Shown: in pieces, positions 9,921 through 18,891 of the stretch | Layout: every line of letters begins with the position of its first letter | How positions within the stretch are numbered: position 1 is the stretch's first letter | Origin: Megamerina dolium | Lineage: Eukaryota; Arthropoda; Insecta; Diptera; Megamerinidae | Length of the DNA: 64,000 bases | Direction: 5' to 3' | Assembly: GCA_963854835.1 (NCBI GenBank) | Contig: OY978527.1 | Location: 22,811,557 to 22,875,556, forward strand | Position numbers and translations under genes: made by a program | Notes under the pieces: generated by a model | What the model was told of the DNA's origin: nothing | Seen by the model: the letters and a program-made list of their open reading frames with translations, nothing else | Databases searched by the model: none

Positions 9921-10342
9921 GTTACGTTAATCGGTTTGTGTATTCACTAGGGTAAGTAATTGGCCTACCGCTAGCGATCTCAAGTGATGGGGCTTGGCAT
10001 ATGAAGTCGCTTGAAAACAACGCTTCCCCCTGAAGCGCCATCTGTGCTTAATTTTTTTTGCTGTTGAATAACGGAAGTAGGGCACAAATGGTTGGGGACT
10101 TCGCTAAATTGATTATGAAATGCGTAAGTACATTATTTGAATGCTTTTCCCTTACTGCACCCAGCAACTGCACTTTCTTGTTCTTTCTATCAATTATTAA
10201 GTGCGCGTAATATTTCGGGTAGATTGATGAAGGATTAAAGGTGATTTGGGTACATATATGAAGTTTTGTTAGGATTAGGATATTAAAGAGTGACGGGAAA
10301 AATTGGGAAGATGGAAAAAGCGCAGGATCAGACTGTCACCAC
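9921..10342. other. Gene-free stretch between LINE and tRNA-like segment
   Basis: No coding frame of substance. 10300-10342 precedes a tRNA-like segment and may be the SINE body belonging to it, but no second copy is present to define limits. Confidence 0.35.
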
Positions 10343-10405
10343 TGGGGCTCGAACCTGTGACCTCCGCGGTGGCAGTTCAGTCCGCTAACGTTAGACTACA
10401 GAGGC
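10343..10405 (-). mobile_element. tRNA-like head, probable second SINE type
   Basis: On the minus strand the segment starts GCCTCTGTAGTCTAACG, an A-box-like pol III element. It carries an anticodon-arm-like CTGCCACCGCGG and ends with a good B box, GGTTCGAGCCC. Arm pairing is imperfect and there is no full acceptor stem, so it is read as a SINE head or pseudo-tRNA and not as a working tRNA gene. It differs clearly from the SINE family at 24.9, 34.8 and 36.8 kb. Confidence 0.45.
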
Positions 10406-10973
10406 TTACTCAAACACACATATCCGCTGTTAATTTTAAATCAATCAAACCATGCGCTTCTTGTTGGCTCTGTGATTTTAATCATTGGTCACTCTCATAC
10501 CAATCATTTTGGGTGATTGTTCGTTCGACTCAAGAACGATTATATTGATTAAGAATAAATAACAAAAAGCAAAAATGAACGCGTATGAGTTTTTGCATAT
10601 GCCAATAGAGAAGGGAACTGAGAGAGAGACGGAGACGAAATAACACAACAACTTATACATCAATGCCATTTATAGTATTATTCAACTCCATCGCTCATTT
10701 GCTCAAACGTGTGAAATTCTCTTGTTCGATTATCCGACTCGTACTCAGCCGAAGTATGCGTTCGTAGTATGATGGTGATTTTATAACAAAATACAGTCAT
10801 TTGTTCATGACACGCAAAACCAAAGTCACAAATGACAAAGCAAAACCTAATGTTGATCATGTCCGGAGCAACACACCTGTACGACACCGCACCTCACGCG
10901 CTACTGTGTTTATTTCTGTACTTTTCGAAATCAAAATGAACAAATAATCATTTGAATGAAATGTCAAATGTAT
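10406..10973. other. Gene-free stretch left of an A LTR
   Basis: No credible ORF or recognised repeat. It ends at the TG of a plus-oriented gypsy-A LTR. Confidence 0.4.
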
Positions 10974-11370
10974 TGTAACGAGTATTGATGGTTGGTTAAC
11001 CATCACTATTGTGACTGACACTATTGTGAATGACACGAATATTGGCAGCATCGAAACGAATGTCAACAAAAAGAAAGAGGCGATAACCAGAACACGCCAA
11101 CGAGAAAGAAAGAGATGAATCTCGACTACGATAAAGGAAGATTTTGAAGTGTTGCCACAGAGTATAAATAGAGCCAGTTGTTGACAAATGAAATCAATTG
11201 AATCGATACAGTATCAGAGGCAAAAGTTGCAAGTACATTAAAAGAGTTATTGCAAATAGTTGATTGTCAACAGAGTTGATAAAATAAATTGTTTCTGTAG
11301 ATAGTTGTACAAAATAAGTGTTGCAATTATTATTAACAGAATCCAGTGATCGAACAAGGTTGATTCAAGT
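10974..11370 (+). repeat. Gypsy-A LTR in plus orientation, 3' end missing
   Basis: Starts TGTAACGAGTATTGATGG, has the TATAAATAG promoter box near 11162, and runs to GAACAAGGTTGATTCAAGT. The last 40 or so bases of the LTR are missing, and the next base (11371) already belongs to the integrase of gypsy-A copy 2 read on the opposite strand. It is thus inverted relative to the LTR of copy 2 at 15416-15852. Confidence 0.85.
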
Positions 11371-12102
11371 ATAACCACCAGAACATACTTGTTTCCTGCG
11401 TTGCTTATTGGAAATGGCCCAGCTATGTCCATAGCAATTCGCTCAAATGGAGCACTCACGGTGTATTGGTGCATCTTACCACGACTTTTCTTAGTGGGAC
11501 CTTTGGCCATTGCACATTGCTTACACTTCCGAATCCAATCAGCGACATGATCATGACATCCAACCCAATAAAATCTCGACGGTTTTGGTGATTCCCAAAT
11601 GCCCTCCATTGGAGGCATTGATATACTCAGCTATCACTTCATTTATTCTTGCCTTGGGTACCACTAGAAGATCATAAGTGATTTTTCCATCTTCACTTTC
11701 CCATGTTCGGAATAAACATCCGTCTCGTAAGTGCAGGCTTTGTCACTGCGCCCAGTATGCCTTTGCTATTGGACTCTCATTAGCCATTTCTTGCCAATCT
11801 GGACGTATGCCCTGCTCCTTGTATTCCATAATCTTTACGAGATCTGGGTCGTTCCGCTGATCTTCTTGCACTCGTTCGATGGTCCATGACTCCTCCGGCA
11901 ATATATTCGTAAGTCGTATGTCGACAATGTGCTCCTTGCTTTCCACTCGAGAACAATGTTTACATTCCATTTTGCAAGGACGACGAGATAGAGCATCCGC
12001 GTTGCCGTGATGTCCTCCTTTACGATGTTCGATGGTAAAATCATAACTCTGCAGCCTTTCAATCCAGCGCGCCAATTGTCCTTCTGGGTTTTTAAATTGC
12101 AA
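11371..12102 (-). pseudogene. Gypsy-A copy 2 RNase H end and integrase start
   Basis: 12102 to 11743 carries the RNase H tail, with the IEHRKGGHHGNADALSRR block, and the acidic spacer up to AYWAQ, where an in-frame stop falls. 11618 onward carries the region next to the H2C2 finger: WIRKCKQCAMAK gives the two Cys. It then has FERIAMDIAGPFP, the first catalytic Asp. The reading frame leaves the element at about 11390 and continues meaninglessly through the inverted LTR. Confidence 0.8.
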
Positions 12103-13197
12103 TCACCACCTTAGCGCTGAGTGGTTAGTTCGTAGATGAAATGACTGACCGTACAAGTATTTATGGAAATACTTTACACATTCCAGTATTTCGAGCAACT
12201 CTCTTCGTGTGACACAGTAATTTCTTTCTGGCTTCGATAGGATTTTACTGTAGTATGCTATTACTTTTTCTTGCCCATCTATGATCTGAGAGAGCACACC
12301 ACCTATTCCATAGCCACTCGCATCTGTGTCCAACACAAGCTTTTGACCAGGTACTGGATACGCTAATATTGGTGCTGAACAGAGTTTTTCTTTCAGCTGT
12401 TCGAATGCTTTCTGTTGGTCCTCGCCCCACACAAATAGTTTGTTCTTTCTTGTCAACTCATGCAGACTGCTGGCGATGTTTGCAAATCCAGGAACAAATC
12501 GTCTATAGTAGGTGCATAAGCCTAGGAAGCTTCTTAACTCGTGAAGATTCGACGAAATAGGCCATTCTTGTACTGCCGCTACTTTCTCCTCGTCGGTATG
12601 TACCCCTTCTGTTGTTACTTTATGACCAAGATATTTAACTTCTCGCCTGAAGAGTGAACACTTTTTCATATTCAGTTTAAGCCCTGCTGATTGTATACGC
12701 TCAAATACTTCTTTCAACTTTTCCGGGTGGTCGTTAAAATCTTTTCCCATCAAGATAATGTCATCGAGGTACACAAAGCACGTTTTCCAGTGTAGTCCTC
12801 TGAGTACACGCTCCATTAAACGTTCGAAAGTAGCTGGCGCATTGCATAAACCAAATGGCATAACTGTAAATTGCCATAGACCATCGCCAATGCTGAAAGC
12901 TGTTTTCTCTTTGTCCTCCTTACCAAGCTCCACTTGCCAGTATCCACTTTGCAAATCAAGAGTTGAGAACCACTTCGCACCAGATAGTGTGTCCAGAGTG
13001 TCATCGATTCTTGGCAGTGGATAGCTGTCTTTTTTCGTAATATCATTCAGCTTTCTGTAATCCACACAGAATCGAGTACTTCCATCCTTCTTCTTTACCA
13101 GCACAACTGGTGAACTCCATGGACTCGCTGATGGTTCAATAACACCTTGTTTCTGCATATCGGAAATCAGCTTAATGGCTTCGTCTCTTTTGGCCAA
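12103..13197 (-). CDS. pol: Gypsy-A copy 2 reverse transcriptase/RNase H
   Basis: 364-residue open frame. The RT palm blocks are all there: FCVDYRKLN, FSTLDLQSGYWQV (first catalytic Asp), MPFGLCNAPATF and FVYLDDIILMGKD (YLDD catalytic pair). The thumb motif LGHKVT follows, then the connection, then RNase H starting LDTDASGYGIGGVLSQ with its first Asp. The frame ends in RNase H at TNHSALRW because of a stop. The upstream pol frame (13216-13425) is separated by a stop at about 13215, where the intact copy 5 reads through. Synthesis of cDNA would need the complete polyprotein, so this fragment is probably inactive although the RT blocks are undamaged. Confidence 0.88.
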   Translation of the reverse strand: MAKRDEAIKLISDMQKQGVIEPSASPWSSPVVLVKKKDGSTRFCVDYRKLNDITKKDSYPLPRIDDTLDTLSGAKWFSTLDLQSGYWQVELGKEDKEKTAFSIGDGLWQFTVMPFGLCNAPATFERLMERVLRGLHWKTCFVYLDDIILMGKDFNDHPEKLKEVFERIQSAGLKLNMKKCSLFRREVKYLGHKVTTEGVHTDEEKVAAVQEWPISSNLHELRSFLGLCTYYRRFVPGFANIASSLHELTRKNKLFVWGEDQQKAFEQLKEKLCSAPILAYPVPGQKLVLDTDASGYGIGGVLSQIIDGQEKVIAYYSKILSKPERNYCVTRRELLEILECVKYFHKYLYGQSFHLRTNHSALRW

Positions 13198-13215
13198 TGG
13201 AACTCGTCGTGGTGT

Positions 13216-14076
13216 TTAACGAATTGGTCTAGAATCACCGGTGTAAATGTGATACTTCACGATGGTTGTTTGTCCTCCAGTTTTTCCATTTGAAGAAAAG
13301 ATTGAACTGTACTTTTCCAATAGTTGTAAAGCCTTTTCTTTTTGCTGTTTGGTAAGCACACCTGCCCATTCCTCCATCTGTGCTTTTATTTCCGCCCTTA
13401 CAGTTCCTGATCTTCCACTTTTCATCGACTAACCCTTTTCGCAGTCTACTACGGTAGTAACTTCCTGGCAATGACCAATCACCATTCCTTTCTTTACAAC
13501 TGTAGATGTATTAGTTGGATTTAATATTCGCACCGGTACTATTCCATTTTCTTTAGGTTCTACTAACGTCCTACCAAGTATGATGTTTTTATTCGTTATT
13601 TCTTGCTTCCACCACCCACAACTTGCCTGTCCCATCATCCACATTCATCTGTGCCCATATCACCGCTTCTGATTTTGCTGGGACCTATTGGTGTTGACAT
13701 GCCAGTATTCGTTTGATGTTCATAGCATAGTATCCGTTGATTTAACTCTAACGTAAATCCATTGTCAATCTTAAAATCAACACCAATTATTTCCACATCG
13801 ACGAAGTCGCCCACAATGAATTCGTGTTCCCACGTGCAATTTTCAATAGATACTTGTTTTTTTATCTTACCCAGAAATTGTGCACCCGTCGCTGTACGCA
13901 ATTTTATTCCCATTAAAGGCTTAAACCTCTTTACCAAATCGCTCTTGATTATAGAATGCGATGCACCAGTATCCAGGGTAACATGAACTCCACATTGTCC
14001 AATTTTCCATCAATAGTCAAGCTGCTTGGCACACGCTGTAGTTGTGAAATGTGAATGATGGGGCAACCCACTGTTG
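13216..14076 (-). pseudogene. Gypsy-A copy 2 protease and pre-RT region, broken frames
   Basis: Three overlapping fragments (13937-13635, 13644-13429, 13425-13216) together cover the protease C-terminal part and the linker to RT. The region around 13980, which in copy 5 holds the active-site LTLDTGASHS, is present but shifted out of frame. The remaining fragment starts after it at MVKRFKPLMG. I infer loss of protease by indel. Confidence 0.75.
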
Positions 14077-14119
14077 GAGTCAGTTCACGCCTCGCTGAAC
14101 TGACTCGATTTAGTTTAAC
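14077..14119 (-). promoter_or_regulatory. Predicted -1 ribosomal frameshift signal, gag/pol junction (copy 2)
   Basis: In element orientation: the heptamer GTTAAAC (plus 14113-14119) is read G-TTA-AAC in the gag frame, directly before the gag stop TAA. A 6-nt spacer TAAATC follows, then an 11-bp perfect stem GAGTCAGTTCA/TGAACTGACTC (plus 14096-14106 with 14077-14087) with an 8-nt loop. The pol frame lies at -1 and is open through the site in copy 5. All parts of a simian-retro/nidovirus-type slippery signal are present; function is inferred. Confidence 0.8.
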
Positions 14120-15386
14120 GATGGATTTGTGTTAGTGGAGCGATCGCTATCCACCTTATTCTCCTTCTTTTGTCTTCCTGGAGAATTCGATCTTGATCGC
14201 TTTCGTCGTAGACGGCAGTCACGCGCCATGTGTCCTGGTTTGTCGCAAATAAAGCACTTACCAGTAAATTTGATTTCGCGTCGACCTGTTGTTCTTTCTT
14301 CAGGCTGCACTACAGATTTGAATGCCTGACACACTGCTTCAACCAGATCTGCTGTTTCTCTTTCTAGTTGGCGTACACGTGGCACTGGTCGACACATTAA
14401 ACTGGCGGCTTCATATGTCAAGGCACTACTGACTGTTTCGGCATATGTATTCCTGGGTGACATGACTAGGGCACGCTTTGTCTCTCCGTCACGTATGCCA
14501 TCTATGAATGCCTCTATTTTTATTTTTTCGACGAACTCTTCCGAATTACCAAGCAAATTCCGAACGCAAGATGACATAAGCGCTCAATGTCAGAAGCGAA
14601 TTCCTGCAGGCGCTCATTACTCCGTTGCACTCGCGATCTCAATTCCACTCGATGTAATTGACTCTTGTATTCATTTCCATATTTCCGCTGGAGTGTGTTC
14701 ATCAGTGACTGATAGCTACCACGATCTTTCTCTGGAACCATCTGTAACACCTCGGAAGCATTACCTTTTAATGCGACTATTAAAGCAACAGTCTTGTCGC
14801 TGTCATCCCATTGATTCTTCGAAGCTGTTGTCTCGAATTGAAGCTTGAAGATGTTGAATGGCGTGCTTCCGTCAAATGTTGGTGACTTTAATTTGATTGT
14901 ACTTGAATCTCTAATCACTGATGTGGCTGTTCCATTTATTTTTAGTTGATTGAGTTCGTGCTGTAATTTCTCGAACTTGTCTTCCCAGTCGTCGACATGT
15001 TCCTTCAGCTTATCATCCAACTCATCCACGTGTTCTTTCAGCTCTGTGACTTTGTCATTAATAGCTCCGGAAATTTCCTGAAATCTAAGTTCAATTCCTA
15101 TCTGTAGATTTTCGATGACGTGTTCTTGTCGAGCCGAATGTTCTTGAATTTCCATACGCAATTCACTAATAACGCCCTCTTGGCGTACCGAATGTTCTTG
15201 AAGCTTGGAGTCAATGCGAGACGCATTTCCTTGAATTTCCTCATGTTTTTCTACATTAATACCCTTAGCCTCCATGGCTTGCCTTAGCCTCACTAGCAGT
15301 TCTGCTTTTGTACCTGATGACCATAGATTCCTCTCTGACAACTGTTTTTTCAGTTGGTGCACGTTTAGTTGGTCAATTTTCACCAT
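14110..15386 (-). pseudogene. gag: Gypsy-A copy 2 Gag, frameshifted once
   Basis: Structural protein of the particle. The start ATG is 7 nt after the primer site. Residues about 1-38 match a SAP motif: leucines spaced LxxxLxxxxL, then G-x-K-AELL-x-RL. A charged coiled-coil region with heptad-like KEHVDELDDKLKEHVD follows (about 90-130). Then comes the capsid-like part from IKLKSPTFDG through the region equivalent to QLHRVELRSR, and one CCHC knuckle CFICDKPGHMARDC followed by a basic RRKRSRS tail. The frame breaks at about 14550: 15386-14520 is one ORF and 14577-14110 the other. Otherwise both halves are intact. Confidence 0.85.
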
Positions 15387-15393
15387 CTTTACA

Positions 15394-15413
15394 GAATCCC
15401 ACTTCTGACACCA
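15394..15413 (-). other. tRNA-Leu primer binding site (copy 2)
   Basis: The plus strand reads GAATCCCACTTCTGACACCA, identical to the 3' end of an insect tRNA-Leu followed by CCA. It lies two bases inside the LTR edge. The same site occurs at 51935-51954 and 5563-5582, and in mutated form beside the 42360 LTR. Confidence 0.85.
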
Positions 15414-15415
15414 AT

Positions 15416-15852
15416 TGTTACGTTTTTATTCTGTGAGCGTTTAATTCTATTTGAATTACCTTGTTCGATCACTGGATTCTGTTAATAATCACTGCAACAC
15501 TTATTTTATACAACTATATACAGCAACAATTTATTTAATAAACTTTATTTACAATCAACTCTGTTTATAATCAACTATTTACAATAACACTTTAATGTAC
15601 TAGCAACTTTTGCCTCTGTATAGATGTTTGCGCAGTCACGATCGGAATTCGATTGATTCTCACTTCTCAACACTGGCTCTATTTATACTCTGTTGGCAAC
15701 ACCCCAGAATCTTCCTTTATCGAGATTCTTCTCTTTCTTTCTCGTTGGCTTGTTCTGGTTATTACTTATTTCTTTTTGTTGACATTCGTCTCGATGCTGC
15801 CAATAGTGTCAGTCCAATAGTGATGAGTAACCAACTATCGATACTCGTTACA
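15416..15852 (-). repeat. Gypsy-A 5' LTR (copy 2), with TATA box
   Basis: 437 bp, plus-strand limits TGTTACG...CGTTACA. A TATAAATA promoter box (plus strand TATTTATA, 15680-15687) and AATAAA-type poly(A) signals in the R/U5 part are visible. It is essentially the same LTR as those at 43145 and 51957. Confidence 0.9.
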
Positions 15853-17142
15853 ATATTTTTCACGTGTGAACTATTGACAAGTGATACGAGTAAATGCTGT
15901 AAACATTTATAGTTATTAATATATTAATATATTTCCTAAGTATATATACGGGAAATTTGCAAAAATGTTAATTTATTTATAAATTTATGCATACATTTTC
16001 ATCTTAATGCAACAATGCAGTGAAATCCATTCACCAGTAATGGTGTGTTTCGATTTTCATGGATCGAATAGTAGGCTCTTAATAATAGTACTAACCGTTT
16101 TGTAATTTTATATAATTGGACAATTTTAGTGAAATATGACGAAAAGCAATAAAAGTAGTAGCTTATGCTTATTTGGCATTTTATTCTATTATTCTATAAA
16201 AGTAATTGTGTTTTAGTGCATATATATATTAATATTGAAAAGGTATATTAAAAGCCAACGCTGAGGAGAAGCTAAAAATGGCCAGAGAGTAAAGCAATAA
16301 CAATAGGTGGTGAGCCTACGGATAGAATGCTTTTCTTCACATACATATAGAAAATTAAAATACTATGCGCGAGAGAGTTTCTTTCCATTCTTCAGTATTC
16401 TTTGGCTCATCATGGCTACCATCACTATTAGAGAAATAAAAAGAATTAAAAATATACACAAATTTAAAAAAAAAAATATTTTATACATCAATAGAAAGAT
16501 AATTATATGACCTTTAATGTGATGTTAAATGTTCGATATGTTAATAAGGCTTATTTTAGAAAAAATATAGGTTTTTGGAAAAATAAGTTCAAATTTTTAT
16601 TTTTGATCATTTATCAGTATAAAGGTATTAAAAATATCTTTCTTTTGATATCCTCATCACAAAAAATTTACAGGACATATAAGCCACGCCTTATGTGGGC
16701 TATCCTTATGTGTTATATCATCTTCCAATATCCTAATGTCCACTCGCTATACGTCCGTTCGCTTGAACGATCGCTACAATATGATATCTAAACAACGTGT
16801 TACAAAGGTGTATAGCGAACTCTAGTATGTAATACGTTGGTTATATTACCAATCCATTCAACGTTAATCAAAAAAATTGTTGTTGGTTTCAATACAAAAT
16901 GAAAGATTAACTCCAAATATGAACATATGCATGTCAATCAGTTCTGATAGCTGTTCTCCAATTAAACCAATTTCACCAGTGTGGCAACACTGCAATTTTA
17001 TATAAAGAATAAGAAAATGTGAGAAAAAATATTTCTAAATAATGCAATATTGCTTTATTGTTTTCTATTCTGAGTATATACTGATTGAGAGAATTTTCAC
17101 ATTAAGCACAGAAATTCTATAACTTTAAATTTATTATTTTCT
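15853..17142. other. Gene-free AT-rich stretch
   Basis: More than 1.2 kb of AT-rich DNA. Two plus-strand frames at 16307-16510 and 16507-16791 are Lys/Ile/Phe/Tyr-rich, as expected by chance from this composition, and carry no motif. No repeat shared with the rest of the window was recognised. Confidence 0.4.
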
Positions 17143-17325
17143 CTCACTGAAGAACTTGTTATTCTGCTGCAAGTTAATGAACGCTTGTGGGATACAAGAA
17201 ATTCAATTTATTCTAATCGGAAAAAACGGGAACAGACCCTAGATGCTATGCAACAGCACTTGTTTAAAATTGCTAGCGATATAGGAAAAATTCAGTCCTT
17301 TGAAGCCAATATAAGAAAGAGTTGA
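17143..17325 (+). pseudogene. MADF-like domain remnant
   Basis: The open frame LTEELVILLQVNERLWDTRN continues with YSNRKKREQTLDAM and ends in a stop at 17323. The pattern E-hydrophobic-V-x6-LWD-x3-x2-Y-x-NR-xx(R/K)E is the MADF/Myb-SANT-like DNA-binding motif used by fly MADF-BESS proteins. It is also used by the second ORF of PIF/Harbinger transposons. There is no start codon and the C-terminal part is cut, so this is a fragment. The neighbouring minus-strand Harbinger-like piece favours a transposon origin. Confidence 0.5.
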
Positions 17326-17387
17326 CAACTATTGACACCAGTAATGCCAATTGTTGATCTGGCGGTATTGCATTTCCAACTCGCGTT

Positions 17388-17488
17388 TCACTTGTTCATA
17401 TCTTTTTCAATGAGCCGCAGGCTGTTATGGAATTCCGCATCAGTCATCCTTATGTAATTTTTGAAGGTCCAAAAGCCGTTTGTACTTC
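17388..17488 (-). pseudogene. PIF/Harbinger transposase-like remnant
   Basis: The minus strand reads FWTFKNYIRMTDAEFHNSLR followed by LIEKDMNK and a stop. The block F-x-NYxRM-x3-xF-x2-L-x-LIE-xD is the conserved N-terminal region of PIF/Harbinger transposases. Only about 30 residues are recognisable, and the catalytic DDE part is not found in the window. It converges with the MADF-like remnant 60 bp away. Confidence 0.45.
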
Positions 17489-18163
17489 GTCTTTTTTCGC
17501 CATTTTTTATCCCACTTGATCGTTTTCATTTTTGCCGATTTTTCGATGATACTTTTTCTATTAACTCTATTTTTCCAGTACACTTCTATGATTATCGTTC
17601 CAAATACACACATTCTCAGCATATATGGTTGCTGTTTTTATCAAACCATTCAGCGCGGTATCCATTACGAAATCAATTGAAATTTAATGCAGCACAATTA
17701 TTTTGATAAAATATTACACCTCTGTCTCAGCAATCATGTGTAACCACCCAACAATCTAAATTAGTGAAACGGAAAATGAACGCCCTGATTACCGTACAAT
17801 TGATTAGTAATACAACCATGGCATAAGTGTATATTTAGTTTAACAGATCAACCTAAACAAACGTGAGTATCGTGGCGTTCCTGAAAAACACAGCGCATGT
17901 CCATACATTTTCTATGAACTTTACTGAAATACAACACGCACTGCCGTTGTATTAAGTGCAGTGCTTAACCAATATGAAATTTTTACATTGCAATACGCTA
18001 TCATGTTTGTTGCAAGTGGCTTTTACTTAGGTTGGTAATTAAGGCACATATGCAGTAAATTCTAAGTGACAGTTTTGTCCAGTGATTTTTATGTTCATTG
18101 TTAAACAGCACAAAATAATTATACGGCTCCCCCGGCACAAAATCAATATATGTAATTTTATAT
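17489..18163. other. Gene-free stretch
   Basis: AT-rich, no supported gene. It may include further decayed sequence of the Harbinger-like element, but nothing is recognisable. Confidence 0.35.
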
Positions 18164-18215
18164 TGTTGTGAGCCAAAATGACACGTGTCTAATTTTTGCG
18201 CCTTGCCTCACTACA
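18164..18215 (+). repeat. Palindromic LTR-head-like segment
   Basis: Begins TGTTGTGAGCCAA (18164-18176) and ends with the near-complementary TTGCCTCACTACA (18203-18215). The 52-bp unit matches 36595-36646 almost base for base and resembles the start of the gypsy-B LTR at 33512. It directly abuts the broken integrase of the BEL/Pao element. Confidence 0.65.
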
Positions 18216-18225
18216 TTATAATATC

Positions 18226-18809
18226 TTAGGAAACCTCCTTTGAGATATTGAGGAATTCCTTACTCATGGCTCTTTGAGCTCCCACGAAAGTTGTACCATT
18301 ATCCGACATGATTTTGCGGAGAAGGCTTCTTCTGCCAACGAATCTGGGGAATGCGGCGCGAAATGCCTCTGTGGAGAGATCAGAGCACAATTCCAAATCA
18401 AGGGTCTTTGTGAAAAAGCATACAAATACAGCCACATACCCTTTGATAAAGGCAGCAATTCGAAGAGTTGATGCTTTAATTTGGAATGGGCCTGCAAAAT
18501 CAACAGCTGAGGTAGCGAAAAGTAGCGATTATAACTAAGACCAGAATGAGCTAATCGACCATTTATTCTCAAGAGCTTTTCCTTGTCAAGGAAAGATTGT
18601 AAAGTCAGCAAAAAACTACTATTGCTGATTGTGAATGAGCTAAGGAGAGCTTTCAGCTCTTTTGGAAAATATTGCCATTGGGCTAACGGGATTAGCCGGC
18701 TTTTTGCGAAACGTATTTCGTCCTGCGAGAGTGAGGAATTCGAAATTGCAGAAGATTTTCGCAATTTAGAAAGTCTGTTATGGACAAAATGGAAAACGTA
18801 AGAAATCAC
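18226..18809 (-). pseudogene. BEL/Pao integrase fragment
   Basis: Contains LLRINGRLAHSGLSYNRYFS, the typical segment before the integrase zinc finger, then HSKLKH with the His pair region. A frame change follows, then MSDNGTTFVGAQRAM, the second catalytic Asp block (SDNGTxFVGA). The sequence ends a few residues later (FLNISKEVS) against the palindromic segment at 18164-18215, so the third catalytic residue is lost. Frames 18264-18809 and 18226-18435 are different. Confidence 0.8.
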
Positions 18810-18891
18810 GCGGATTTTCGCTGGATTTTCGTTGCTGATGACATGGCGCCAGATAGCATTCCCAATGTTTTGGAGTATCTGGGCTGTACAA

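Larger units (their letters stand above)
11371..15852 (-). mobile_element. Gypsy-A copy 2, 5' LTR through mid-integrase
   Basis: Best-preserved gag region of the family. In minus-strand order it has an LTR 15852-15416, the tRNA-Leu primer site 15413-15394, gag from ATG 15386, a frameshift signal 14119-14077, protease (decayed), RT and RNase H (13197-12103), the spacer, the integrase H2C2 region, and an end at the NKYVLVVI block of integrase. The 3' half of integrase and the 3' LTR are replaced by the inverted LTR at 10974-11370. Several frame breaks (gag at about 14550, protease at about 13950, pol at 13200, 12100 and 11740) show it is inactive. Confidence 0.9.
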
